Shown here: piece after piece, positions 28,508 through 38,700 of the stretch
Layout of the letters: each line of letters opens with the position of its first letter
Position numbering within the stretch: position 1 is the first letter of the stretch
DNA from: Carboxylicivirga sp964602515
GTDB lineage: Bacteria > Bacteroidota > Bacteroidia > Bacteroidales > Marinilabiliaceae
Direction of reading: 5' to 3'
Length of the DNA: 64,000 bases
Assembly: GCA_964602515.1 (NCBI GenBank)
Contig: CAZRRJ010000004.1
Span: 124,001-188,000 of the forward strand
The notes under the pieces: model-generated
Databases searched by the model: none
What the model saw: only the letters and a program-made list of their open reading frames with translations
What the model was told of the DNA's origin: nothing
Program-made: the position numbers and the translations under genes

Positions 28508-29563
28508 TTAATACCATTTCTTTCTCTTAAAGTATATCATCATCCCAATAAATATACCAATCATGATAAACCAAATGCTTAAATATCCCCATTTCCAATT
28601 TAATTCTGGCATGTTGGAAAAATTCATTCCGTAAATACCTGCAATAAATGTCAAAGGGATAAATATTGTAGAAACAACAGTTAGGGTTTTCATAACTTGG
28701 TTCATACGGTGACCTTGAACCGAAAAAAACAAATTAGTACTACTTTCAAGTTTAACCTCAATATGTTCACATTCATCAATTAAAGACAGGCAAAGATCTT
28801 TCAGTTCATAAAAGTATTTTATATGGCGCTCATCAACAAAGTTGAATTTTTCCCGTTCAACTTTTATAATAAACTCTTTAATTGGCAAAACGTTTTTCTT
28901 AACCAGATATACCTGTCGCTTAAAAAGTTCAATTGAATTAATAATTTCAGGAGATGGATCCTGAATAATATCAATTACAACTGTTTCGCTTATTTTGTAC
29001 TCAATATCATTTAAAGTCTTAAAATAATTGTCAAGAATTGATTCAAGTAACAAATACAATAAATAATCTGAACCTCGTTTGCGAACAATACCAATATCTT
29101 TTCTCAGTCGCTCTCTAATGTGATTAAAATAATCAGCTTTTCGTTCCTGAAACGAAACCAAATAATTTTTGCCAAGGATAAAACTTAGTTGCTCCTGTTC
29201 TAACAAGGAATTGCCCGTGGGAATTATTGATTTTAAGGTGAAAAACCAATAATCATCATACTCTTGAAATTTTGGTCTTTGATTGACATCCAAAAGATCT
29301 TGAATTGCTAAATCATGAATATCGAGCTTATTACAAAGTGTTTTAATCATTTCCGTATCATGAATTCCATGCACATTCAACCAATTATTACTCTCATTAG
29401 GAAGGAATTCTTTAAATTCTGAAATTTTAAAGTCAGAATTTTCATTACATTCTGACTTGTTGTAAACAAACAGCTGAGCACTTAACTCATCAACTTGTTT
29501 AACACCTGTAAAAGTCGGAGTTGTTGGATTTACCTTTTTCCTATTTAGAAGTCTGGTCATCAT
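28508..29563 (-). CDS. corA: CorA-type magnesium/cobalt channel
   Basis: 351 residues. The long N-terminal cytosolic alpha/beta funnel is followed by two C-terminal membrane helices (about 290-312 and 325-343). The signature GMN occurs in AGIYGMNFSNMPELN between them. CorA forms a pentameric inner-membrane channel for Mg2+. Start is one of two adjacent ATGs. It is flanked upstream by decayed DNA. A 33-codon reading stretch ends two bases before its start codon but lacks its own ATG. Confidence 0.93.
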   Translation of the reverse strand: MMTRLLNRKKVNPTTPTFTGVKQVDELSAQLFVYNKSECNENSDFKISEFKEFLPNESNNWLNVHGIHDTEMIKTLCNKLDIHDLAIQDLLDVNQRPKFQEYDDYWFFTLKSIIPTGNSLLEQEQLSFILGKNYLVSFQERKADYFNHIRERLRKDIGIVRKRGSDYLLYLLLESILDNYFKTLNDIEYKISETVVIDIIQDPSPEIINSIELFKRQVYLVKKNVLPIKEFIIKVEREKFNFVDERHIKYFYELKDLCLSLIDECEHIEVKLESSTNLFFSVQGHRMNQVMKTLTVVSTIFIPLTFIAGIYGMNFSNMPELNWKWGYLSIWFIMIGIFIGMMIYFKRKKWY

Positions 29564-29939
29564 TTTCTAAGTCTTTTTATAATACAATAGTTCTTTATCA
29601 ATATTTGTAATCTCTGAATCATCAAAACTGATTACTTTATCAATTAATTCATTCTTACTTTGAGTTATTTAGTTTGTAACAACTTAAAGAAATAGAATTG
29701 AGATTTATTGTTGACAAATGTAAGGTAATTACCTAAACAAAATATGCCTGTTGCACAAAGCTTTTTTAAGATATATGTATTAATATAGATTGTATTCATA
29801 AAATAGTAACTCGATTATACAGTTTAATAGCTCTTACGATTGTTTGATTGCTCGCCTGCAAAGGAATAAACTCTGGCTGGGTGGCATTAGACTCTAGTTT
29901 GTTTTTCTTGTTGTATAATATTGCTCCTCAATGGTTTGG

Positions 29940-30285
29940 CTGGTGCAAAAATCCCTAACACTTTTGCCCCCTAAATTCTCGGTAACTACTTCCAAATAAG
30001 AATCTTGAACGAGCATGTCTAAACCCTTTTTAATCAAGAGATTTTAGCTGTTCGATTTCTTTTTGAAGTTCCTTTAAACGGCTAATTTCATCTTTAGTTT
30101 GTACTATAGTACGTTTATTAAATCTTTTCGGTCGTACTTTCGTACCCACTCATTGATTGTACTTGACTGTATTCCATAAATTCAGGACAGTTGTCTTTTT
30201 GAATATTTCCCAGTATTAAGTTCGGTTAAATTTTGAGTTTAAAACTCTCACTGTAACATCGTGTTAAACCATCGTTTTTATACAT
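29940..30285 (-). pseudogene. Degraded IS3-type OrfA (transposase helix-turn-helix subunit)
   Basis: Reading from ATG 30285 and repairing frameshifts gives YSESFKLKILTELNTGKYSK, then YGIQSSTINEWVRKYDR, VQTKDEISRLKELQKEIEQL and LVQDSYLEVVTENLG. This is the N-terminal helix-turn-helix plus leucine-zipper region of OrfA in Bacteroidota IS3-family elements. At least two frameshifts and two stops are present, and no OrfB follows, so the element is dead and truncated. Confidence 0.75.
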
Positions 30286-30325
30286 ATCTACTTATTTAGT
30301 GTAGACATATTTTAGGACGACACTG
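30286..30325. mobile_element. Putative terminal sequence of the IS3-type relic
   Basis: The stretch just upstream of the OrfA relic (complement beginning GTGTCGTCCTAAAATATG) is where the right inverted repeat of such an element should be. The adjoining gene fragment loses its frame exactly here. No opposite end was found. Confidence 0.35.
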
Positions 30326-30557
30326 TAATTGTAAGCCGTTTTATGTTACCTGATTCTCTGTTGTTTCTTGCCATTTTAATTATAATAGGAATACTTAATA
30401 AGCTTGTTCCAGTGCCAATAAAAAGTGCCTCCCGAAGATCCATATCACTGTCAAAGAAGTAAAAAACTGTTTCTTGAGGTTGTTTATTACCGCCAACGAC
30501 ATCGCCATATGAAGTGATCCGATTGACGTGTGTTATATTCGATTTCTCGTTTATTCC
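30312..30557 (-). pseudogene. Truncated gene fragment abutting the IS relic
   Basis: 81 open codons without a start codon, ending within the IS end (stop at 30312-30314). It reads ITSYGDVVGGNKQPQETVFY, then FDSDMDLREALFIGTGTSLL and a basic tail. It looks like the 3' portion of a gene interrupted by the IS insertion. Family was not recognised. Confidence 0.4.
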
Positions 30558-31103
30558 TCAGCTTGCGCGGAAGCCAAAGCTACTTTATGATGGCTTATTT
30601 CCGGTTAGAAAATACGAAAATAGGTATTTCCATGAAATATCCTAAAGGATGTTCATAAATAACGTCCCTTTACTTATGAACAGGATAAAAATGGAGAACA
30701 GATCAATTACGGTAAGCGTTTACCCCAAATTTTGAAGTTACCTCATCACAATCAGCAATTAAAGAACTCGTCAGAACGCTATTTCTGAACACTTGCTGAC
30801 TATAAATTAAGCGTGCACCTTGCAAGAAAATAAGCTATTCTGAGTCAATAACGCAAGGAGTATCTGTTTATAAGTAAACTGATTAAACTGTTTACAGCTT
30901 TAAGTTGTATTGCAATGCATAACATTCCTTCCTGGTTCTACCAGGTTTATGTCGTACCAACTATCCTTTACTCCCTACACTTTAAAGTTTAAATCAAACT
31001 TATGTGGGTAAAAAACAATATATGTTTTTTAAAATATTAGCATCTTGAGTATCTGAATTTGCGATAATCATCGCGATATATACGCATTTAATGAGTACTT
31101 ATT

Positions 31104-31535
31104 TTATATTGATTCCGGCTCTGATAATTTATTTTTACCTTCACTCATCAATTGATTTATGGCAGCTCCAATTCTTTTCCACCTCCAATCAAGCATCCGG
31201 TACTTATCAAGTCCTTCGGGAAGAGGTGTTAACAGATCCACATTGTCAATATAAACTCCAAAATAGGGTACATGTCTATTTCTTGCAAGTACAATTTCTT
31301 TAAGCACATCCTTTGTCTGAAATGTATTTCGTCCTACCAATACAAGTAGTATATTACATTGTTCTAGCAATTCACCTGTCGACTTGGCCCAGTCTTTATG
31401 TGATAGGTCGTGCTTTTTTGACCATGCGAAAACCTTAAATGGTTTGGTTGACAGGCTTGTTTGTCCAACAAACAAACCTTTTTCTACAGTATCATTATAA
31501 CAATCAAAACTGATGTATACGTTTGGTTTTTTCAA
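31104..31535 (-). CDS. Orphan TIR-like (MTH538/ThsB-type) domain protein
   Basis: 143 residues, single domain. The N-terminal strand NVYISFDCYNDT, the middle CNILLVLVGRNTFQTKDVLK and the helix following E80 (KEIVLARNRHVP) match the TIR-like DUF1863 fold found in ThsB of Thoeris anti-phage systems and related stand-alone proteins. E80 sits where the TIR catalytic glutamate is expected. ThsB-type proteins make an NAD-derived signal on infection; whether this one does is unknown. No ThsA, SMODS or other effector gene is adjacent, and the surrounding DNA is decayed. No membrane segment. Confidence 0.7.
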   Translation of the reverse strand: MKKPNVYISFDCYNDTVEKGLFVGQTSLSTKPFKVFAWSKKHDLSHKDWAKSTGELLEQCNILLVLVGRNTFQTKDVLKEIVLARNRHVPYFGVYIDNVDLLTPLPEGLDKYRMLDWRWKRIGAAINQLMSEGKNKLSEPESI

Positions 31536-31687
31536 TAATCCAAATTTATTATTAACTTATCTTCAACTTCATACTGGCAATAACTGTCAGAGCACCCACC
31601 TCTATTAATGTTATACTGGCCTTCAAATTATAAAGTTAAACATTTTCAGTTACACACTTCAATTTATCACCAATTATCGTTATATAT

Positions 31688-31867
31688 CTATACACTTACT
31701 TGTTCTAATTCTGTTATAAGATATGTAGACATTCCCTGCCCGAGCCTGTTAACTCCTCCATACCCACAAACAGCGTACTTATCACGTATTGCTATAACCA
31801 CCATAATACCTTTAACTGCATGTACTTTAGGATCTCGATGCCTAACTTTACTTCCTTTTCGTATCAT
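31688..31867 (-). CDS. 59-residue YodC-like (DUF2158-type) small protein
   Basis: An intact small frame with ATG 31867 and an AGG-containing purine-rich stretch before it. Sequence features: MIRKGSKVRHRDPKVHAVKG, then VVIAIRDKYAVCGYGG. The pattern GxxVxx...VCxY resembles the YodC/DUF2158 small beta-barrel family. Function is unknown. Its start lies 35 bp from a 30-bp perfect palindrome. It shows no decay, unlike the neighbouring DNA. Confidence 0.55.
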   Translation of the reverse strand: MIRKGSKVRHRDPKVHAVKGIMVVIAIRDKYAVCGYGGVNRLGQGMSTYLITELEQVSV

Positions 31868-32549
31868 AACCTGTCCGCTTTTATATTATATAACACTTTT
31901 AATAATGCAATATATTAATATATTGCATTATATCAATAATTATTTGGTATATTTTTAATATTCTGTCCTAGCATACAAACTACTTTAACCTTGTACTAAA
32001 ACTTAATAATTCAATAATTTTGATACTATTATATGTACAATAATGGTTGAACTGTTTAAAATTAAGGTAGTAATAAAAGCCCTCACCACTTTAAAAATAC
32101 ATACTAACAACTATTTTTCAATAACTTAACAATTGCATACAATCTCCTAAATGATATTAAAGTGACACAATTTGGACTAGTGATACAAAAATATAGTTTT
32201 TAGGTTAATAATACATCCTAATAGCTAAAAAAATAACGTTTGTATACTTACGATTTAAAACCACTATAGAAAATAGTGATTATATTATGATGTTATAAGC
32301 TGTGGCCAGTTTACAATCGCGTTACAATTTAACTGGTTTTTGACTAGTTTTTTTGCAATTCTATGTAAACAAACCCAAACCGGGATATTCAAATGAGTTT
32401 GGAAAAATTTATGTCAAAAATATGGAAATTTACATAAAAGTCCTGCTTATACCGAATTTATTGGCGTAAATCCGGCATAAGCGATAACTTTCTGCTACCC
32501 TAGGTTATCTGCAAAACTCTAGAAAATTCGCCACATAACACAACTTGTA
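31868..32549. other. AT-rich intergenic region with palindrome and hairpins
   Basis: It contains the 30-bp palindrome (31902-31931), a small terminator-like hairpin reading rightward (32331-32354, followed by T5) and an imperfect 10-bp dyad (32445-32482). No coding frame is supported. Confidence 0.45.
31902..31931. promoter_or_regulatory. 30-bp perfect palindrome
   Basis: Perfect two-fold symmetry, with half-site ATAATGCAATATATT. It lies 34 bp upstream of the small YodC-like gene, a good position for an operator of a dimeric regulator. As RNA it would form a 13-bp stem. A chance perfect palindrome this long is very unlikely even in AT-rich DNA. Confidence 0.6.
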
Positions 32550-33587
32550 CTATACTAAAACAATTTTGTTTTGCTTACATGTTTCTCTCATATCATTGGG
32601 CCATATACTAGCTTGTATTTCACCAATATGAGCTTTACGTAAAAAGAACATACACAGGCGCGACTGCCCTATACCACCCCCTATTGATAATGGCAACTCG
32701 CCACTTAGCAAACGCTTATGAAACAGTAACTCACTGCGTTCAGGGCAACCTTCCGTTTCCAGTTGCTTTACCAGCACCTCTGGGCTTACCCTAATCCCCA
32801 TTGATGATAATTCAAATGAGTTTTCCAATATAGGGTTCCATACCAGTATATCGCCATTAAGCCCATAATACTTATCACCAGTTGGTGTGCTCCAGTCGTC
32901 ATAATCCGGTGCACGCCCATCGTGTTTTTCACCGTTGGATAACTTATTGCCAATACCTATTAAAAATACGGCGCCATACTCTTTAGCTATGGCATCTTCG
33001 CGCTGCTTAGGCGTTAAACCGGGGTACTGATCCAATAAATCTTGTGCATGAATAAACTTAATTTCCTCTGGTAATATAGGTTCTATATCAGGGTAGCGTT
33101 CAAATACAACAAATTCGGTACGCTTCATCACTTCATATATTTTTTTTACGATGTATTTCAGATAATCTATATTGTATTCTTCTTTTGATATATGACGCTC
33201 CCAGTCCCACTGGTCAACATATAAGGAATGAATATTATCCAATTCTTCATCAGGCCTTATGGCATTCATATCGGTATATAAGCCATAGCCTTGCTCGATA
33301 TCATAATCAGCCAGCATCATACGCTTCCACTTGGCTAAAGAATGTACAACTTCGGCATGTTCATCGTTAAACTCTTTTATAGGAAAAGCTACAGGGCGCT
33401 CCGTTCCATTCAAATCATCGTTAATGCCAGTTCCTTTCATTACAAACAAAGGTGCTGTTACCCGACGTAAGCGCAACTCTGCCGAAAGGGCACTCTGAAA
33501 ATGATCTTTCACCGTTTTTATTGCATGCTCTGTTTGCTTTAAATTAAGTGGTGATTTGTAGTTTTTTGGTATAAATAACTTTGCCAT
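32550..33587 (-). CDS. asnA: Aspartate-ammonia ligase (asparagine synthetase A)
   Basis: 345 residues from ATG 33587 (MAKLFIPKNYKSPL); the longer frame to 33626 is not supported. Class II aminoacyl-tRNA-synthetase-like fold. Signatures: ADYDIEQGYGLYTDMNAIRP, LYVDQWDWE and GGGIGQSRLCMFFL. It makes asparagine from aspartate, ammonia and ATP. E. coli AsnA is 330 residues. A good promoter precedes it (33615-33643). Monocistronic. Confidence 0.96.
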   Translation of the reverse strand: MAKLFIPKNYKSPLNLKQTEHAIKTVKDHFQSALSAELRLRRVTAPLFVMKGTGINDDLNGTERPVAFPIKEFNDEHAEVVHSLAKWKRMMLADYDIEQGYGLYTDMNAIRPDEELDNIHSLYVDQWDWERHISKEEYNIDYLKYIVKKIYEVMKRTEFVVFERYPDIEPILPEEIKFIHAQDLLDQYPGLTPKQREDAIAKEYGAVFLIGIGNKLSNGEKHDGRAPDYDDWSTPTGDKYYGLNGDILVWNPILENSFELSSMGIRVSPEVLVKQLETEGCPERSELLFHKRLLSGELPLSIGGGIGQSRLCMFFLRKAHIGEIQASIWPNDMRETCKQNKIVLV

Positions 33588-33614
33588 ATCTTTAACTAAT
33601 ATTGATTTATTAGA

Positions 33615-33643
33615 CAAATATATCAAATTCTATCAATTAGCAA
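33615..33643 (-). promoter_or_regulatory. Bacteroidota-type promoter of asnA
   Basis: On the minus strand TTG (33643-33641), an 18-base spacer and TATATTTG (33622-33615) precede the start codon by 27 bases. Confidence 0.5.
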
Positions 33644-33753
33644 TAATTAATTCCCATACAATATCAATTACAATTATAATTGACTGTAATTGTAACAATT
33701 CAAAACTAAACATATCCTTTTAGTCGAGAGTATAACTCAAGGTTTTTGACGGA

Positions 33754-33804
33754 TAAAAAAAGAACCGCTCTCTACAGGCTGCCTGCCCGTAAAGAACGAT
33801 TCTT
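33754..33804 (-). terminator. Terminator of the GLPGLI gene
   Basis: On the minus strand AAGAATCG pairs with CGGTTCTT (one wobble) around an inner CAGG/CCTG stem, followed by seven T. Confidence 0.7.
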
Positions 33805-33878
33805 GAAGATCCCCATTCCCTTACAATGTGAATTAAACTCTATTATTTCTAAAATCTTATTTTATAATTCATCTAACA

Positions 33879-34622
33879 TTAATTGGAATTAAGAATAAAG
33901 CGGTTCCCTGGTATAATAATCTCTATGCGGGGCGCTATATAAGATTTTGGTAATATACGCCCTTGCTGTTCAGCCCGCTTTTCTCTTTTTTTAACAACTT
34001 CTTTTTGATAGGTTTTATAGCGTTTACAAAACTCATTATAGCCAATTGGTTCTTTGTGTTCAAACGGGTTAACAATTTGTGCCTGTTCATCAAGAATACC
34101 AAGCCAAGTGGCCTCATAACACAATACCTCATCGGTAGTTGCAAGCCTAAGCACAACACCAGGTAAACCATGTACTTTCCATGGTGCAGCCGTATACTTC
34201 AGTTCTGCAGTATAATGGGCTTTATACTCACGTCCCCTAAACTCTGCCATGGCAGTTTTGCACGGGTATCCAAGAATGGTGTCTTTTTCATTTATCGTAG
34301 TCCACTTAAACAGGCTTAGCTCTTCTTTCATTACCAGGTTATCCTGTCCTAAGCGCTCTTCATACAACAGGTAATTATTGGCATAATCTTTAAATAATAT
34401 GATAGAATCAGTAGTCAGTTTATAAGTATTGGCCTTACGCGACCCAGTTTTAAGCATTCGTATGGTATAGCTCAATACCTTATCATTTTGTGCCCTTAAC
34501 TCCATATGATAGGTATTTTTTTGGCCATGATTAACGTAATCGTATATAATCTTAAGCTCTTCATTTTGCGCCTGTACACTTAAACTAGCCAGTAAAATTA
34601 AAGCTGCCACTATAGCTTTCAT
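33879..34622 (-). CDS. GLPGLI family protein
   Basis: 247 residues. The signal peptide MKAIVAALILLASLSVQAQ is followed by a periplasmic beta-rich domain. The family signature appears as KVHGLPGVVLRL near residue 155, after the typical YPCKTAMAEFRGREYKAHYT segment. GLPGLI proteins are secreted Bacteroidota proteins of unknown function. This one stands alone between asnA and a metal efflux operon and has its own terminator. Confidence 0.88.
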   Translation of the reverse strand: MKAIVAALILLASLSVQAQNEELKIIYDYVNHGQKNTYHMELRAQNDKVLSYTIRMLKTGSRKANTYKLTTDSIILFKDYANNYLLYEERLGQDNLVMKEELSLFKWTTINEKDTILGYPCKTAMAEFRGREYKAHYTAELKYTAAPWKVHGLPGVVLRLATTDEVLCYEATWLGILDEQAQIVNPFEHKEPIGYNEFCKRYKTYQKEVVKKREKRAEQQGRILPKSYIAPRIEIIIPGNRFILNSN

Positions 34623-35232
34623 AAAATATATCTTACTACTGAATGTATCATTTCGTATTGATACTGTAAATAAACCAAAAAGTTACCTGTATTTCTAATC
34701 ATTTTCATTAAATCCATTTGAAATATCCCGGCATACCTGCACTGTATTGTAATATGGGCTCCATGCAAGACTTGATTAAAGACTCTAATTTATTGGTTGT
34801 CATATTCTATTTAATCAAAAAACATCAAGTACAAAATAACAGAAAACAAAGCAAAATATAATTTTTTCTGGTACTTGTGTACTAGATACATCTTGACCTT
34901 AGAGATGACACTAAATATATTTCAGCTATTTATAGTGTAAACTAAGATTGAACTCACTTTTATTGTAGAAATTTCTACTCAAATACAAGTCAAACTATGA
35001 CATAATATTATTTGTACACCAGCCAAGTTTTATGTTAGCTTTATTATACAAACAGGTAAAAGTGTAACTATTTATTGTTATAGAAAATTACTGTTTCCTG
35101 TTATGAGCCAGGCCATAAATGATTTATCGTTTATTCTTTTACCTTATACAGATGTTAAATACATGTTAAACCAATAATTTTATTTGAACTCTTTACCAAC
35201 AAAAACGTATATTTGTTAACAGATTACTTACA
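34623..35232. other. 610-bp intergenic region between divergent genes
   Basis: AT-rich, with no gene seen. Only the promoter of the metal efflux operon (35183-35215) is recognisable. Confidence 0.5.
35183..35215 (+). promoter_or_regulatory. Strong Bacteroidota-type promoter of the metal efflux operon
   Basis: TTTG at 35183-35186 and TATATTTG at 35208-35215 with a 21-base spacer match the consensus exactly. The start codon follows 17 bases later. Confidence 0.7.
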
Positions 35233-35610
35233 ATGGCTAGAAAGATAATCCATATTGTTTTAACTTTACTCTTGATGGTGTTTACCACAGGCCTTACTAT
35301 TTCTATGCATTACTGCGGTGGAAAGTGGGTTTCAGCATCTGTTATACAAAAAACAGATTCGTGCTGCGGTAATGCTTGTAGCAATTGTGAGAATAAAACA
35401 TTGCATTATGAAGTTGAGGAAGATTTTGTAAGTCCTATGGTTACGGAGATTATTCCTGCTATAGAGCTGGATATGCTTTTTCCACTTTTTTTTGCTATTA
35501 ACGTTGGGCGTACGCCCTTATATGGTATTAATAAAGCTGTATTTGATAACGCCTCTCCCCCACTTCCTTTACATACTAGGCTTTCTGTATTACAAACATT
35601 TCTTTGTTAG
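35233..35610 (+). CDS. HYC_CC_PP family protein, metal-efflux associated
   Basis: 125 residues. An N-terminal signal/membrane segment (about 8-25) is followed by the signature MHYCGGKWVS, then DSCCGNACSNCENKT, and a late PPLPL, the HYC, CC and PP motifs that name the family. Six or more cysteines with histidines suggest metal handling in the periplasm. In Bacteroidota such genes commonly sit beside CusA/CzcA pumps, as here, where it is 155 bp before cusA. Role by context: sensing or delivering copper or silver. No experimental role is known to me. Confidence 0.8.
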   Translation: MARKIIHIVLTLLLMVFTTGLTISMHYCGGKWVSASVIQKTDSCCGNACSNCENKTLHYEVEEDFVSPMVTEIIPAIELDMLFPLFFAINVGRTPLYGINKAVFDNASPPLPLHTRLSVLQTFLC

Positions 35611-35764
35611 GCTACTTTTTTAATGTTATTCTACAGTAAAGGCTAACAACCTGTACAGGATAGATTAACGCTTTGTTGCAAGCTCTTGCATATTATTAAC
35701 AAAAGTTGAATTATACCAAATGCATTAAAAATACATAATGTTTATGGTATTAAATACATAAGAA

Positions 35765-38700
35765 ATGCTTAATAAAACCATTCGTTTCTTTTTAGAAAAT
35801 AAGCTGGTTACATTCCTGGCATTAATCATTTTTACCAGTTGGGGTATTATTAACTCGCCTTTTGGCTGGGATACGGGTATTTTACCATCAGACCCCGTGC
35901 CCGTAGATGCCATACCAGATATAGGCGAAAACCAGCAAATTGTATACACCGAGTGGCCCGGCCGCTCACCACAGGATATTGAAGACCAGATATCCTATCC
36001 CTTAACCACATCGCTTTTAGGTATTCCGGGTGTTAAAACCATACGTAGTAATTCTATTTTTGGTTTATCAAGTATATATATCATTTTTGATGAGGATGTT
36101 GAGTTTTACTGGGGCAGAACACGTATTCTTGAAAAACTAAATGCCCTACCTGCCGGCACTTTGCCCAACGATATAAGCCCTTCGTTAGGCCCCGATGCTA
36201 CTGCTCTTGGACAAATATACTGGTATACGCTCGAAGGGCGCGATAAAGACGGTAATCCGGCCGGTGGCTGGGATCCACATGAGTTGCGTACCTTACAGGA
36301 TTTTCATGTACGTTACGCCTTAACCGCTGCCAGTGGTGTGGCCGAAGTGGCTTCAATTGGCGGATTTGTAAAGGAGTATCAAATAGATATTGACCCCAAT
36401 GCCATGAAAGCGCATAAGGTTAATATTGCTCAAATAATGGCGGCAGTTAAAAATAGTAACCTCGATATTGGTGCGCGTACCATTGAGTTTAACCGTGCCG
36501 AATACCTTGTGCGGGCTTTAGGTTATATTAAAAACCTTGAAGATTTGGAAAAAAGTGTGGTGGTAGTACGTAACAATATACCCATTCGCTTAAAAGATGT
36601 GGCTAAAATAAATTTTGGGCCGGCCGCTAGGCGTGGTGGTTTAGATAAAGGTGGTGCCGAAGCTGTGGGTGGTGTGGTGGTAGCCCGCTATGGTGCTAAC
36701 CCTTTAAAAGCAATTGAAAACCTAAAGGCTAAAATAGCTGAAATAGAGCCGGGCTTACCCTCTAAAACACTGGCCGATGGTACAGTTTCTAAAGTTAGCA
36801 TAATACCATTTTACGACCGTACGGGCTTAATTAAAGAAACGCTTGGTACTCTTGAAGAGGCTATTTCACTAGAGCTACTCATCAGTATTCTTGTTGTTAT
36901 TGTACTGGTCTTCAACCTAAGGGCTTCCTTTTTAATATCCAGCCTTTTACCCATTGGGGTATTAATTACTTTTATTACCATGCGCCGCTTTGGTGTTGAT
37001 GCAAATATTGTAGCTCTATCGGGTATCGCTATTGCCATTGGCGTTATGGTTGATGTGGGTGTAGTATTTGTTGAAAATATTATACGGCATATTGAACTGC
37101 CCGAAAACGAAGGTGCCAAAGGCAAACAACTACTCAACATAGTATACACGGCTACTACAGAAGTAGCCGGGGCTGTTATTACCGCCCTATCTACTACCAT
37201 TATTAGTTTTTTACCCGTGTTTGCCATGGAGTCTGCTGAAGGTAAGCTATTTAAACCCCTGGCTTTTACCAAAACGTTTACCATGTTATCGGCCTTAATA
37301 GTTGGGCTAATTATTATTCCATCGCTGGCTCACCTTATCTTTTCCTTTAAAATTGATAAAAAACGCTACCAACGTTTGGGTAATTTAATATTAATTATGG
37401 CAGGTATTGTACTATCAATAGCTACAGGTAATTATATTGCCATAGCCCTATCGGCCTATGGTTTTAATGGTTTATTGGCTTATCGTTGGTCAAATGCTAA
37501 TAAAAAATGGATTAACTTCATCACTATTATTATCACTATTGTAGTAGTGGTATTTTTCTTAACCAAAGCATGGATGCCTTTAGGCGCACAAAATTCATTA
37601 CTAGCTAATTTCTTATTTGTTATTGCAATTGTTTCAAGTATACTGGGCGGTTTATCATTAGTTGTGGTATTTTATCCTTATATCTTAAACTGGTGCTTAA
37701 ACCATAAAACGGCCTTTTTAAGCATACCGGTCTTTATTGTGCTATTTGGTATTACAAGCTGGCAGGGCTTTAATAAGCTCTTTGGTTTTATGCCACAGTA
37801 TATAAAAGATACAGGTACCTATACCTACCTGGCTGATAAGCTACCGGGTATTGGCAAGGAGTTTATGCCTTCGCTCGATGAAGGCTCATTTTTACTTATG
37901 CCTACCACTATGCCCCATTCAGGTATAGAAGAGAACCTAGAGGTTATCCGCATATTAGACAAGCATGTAAACGCCATACCTGAGATAGAAACGGTAGTTG
38001 GAAAATGGGGGCGCGTTAATTCGGCTCTCGACCCTGCTCCAACTTCTATGTACGAGAATGTTATTAATTATAAGCCTGAGTATATTCTAAATGAGAAAGG
38101 CCACCGTATGCGCTTTAAAGTAAATAAGGAGGGGGCATTTATTCTTAAAGATGGTACTACTTACCATCCTGAAACGGAAGCTTTCAGGCTTATTGAGAAG
38201 GAAAACCTGCTTGACGATAAAAATGGCGAGTATTTCAGACAATGGCGCAGTGAGATTAAATCGCCCGATGATATCTGGAATGCTATCTTGGAAAAAAGCT
38301 CTATTCCGGGCCTAACATCGGCACCTAAATTACAACCTATCTCTACAAGACTAGTAATGTTGCAAACAGGTATGCGGGCACCAATGGGCATTAAAGTGTA
38401 TGGCCCCGATTTAAACAGTATTGAGAAGGTGGGTTTTGAACTGGAAAAATTACTTAAGCAAGTAGAAGGCGTACAGGGCATGTCGGTATTTGCCGACCGC
38501 GTGGTTGGCAAGCCTTACCTTGAAATGGAGATTGAGCGTGATGCCATAGCACGATACGGTTTAAATGTAAAGGATTTACAAGCTGTTATTGGCAGTGCTA
38601 TTGGTGGTATGCAGCTTACAACTACTGTTGAAGGACGCGAACGCTTTCCGGTTCGCTTGCGCTATGCACGCGAATTTAGAGATAATCCCGGGGATCTGGA

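Larger units (their letters stand above)
29564..31103. other. Decayed region: IS relic and gene fragments
   Basis: About 1.5 kb without intact genes. It contains a frameshifted IS3-type OrfA relic (29940-30285), the truncated end of another gene adjoining it (30312-30557), and AT-rich sequence without recognisable content from about 30560 to 31100. Confidence 0.65.

Noticed and set aside
29564..29690. A 33-codon stretch ending just before corA as an upstream gene
   Set aside because: It has no start codon in frame and no recognisable sequence; it may be a relic but cannot be supported.
31104..31535. A full Thoeris defence system
   Set aside because: No ThsA-like SIR2/SLOG effector gene occurs nearby; only the TIR-like protein is present.
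31608..31958. A 116-codon plus-strand frame in the AT-rich region
   Set aside because: The opposite strand carries the better-supported YodC-like gene; this frame has Y/L/T-rich composition typical of noise.
36811..37284. A 157-codon antisense frame in the CusA gene
   Set aside because: It is a reverse-complement shadow of transmembrane codons, with no start context or domain.
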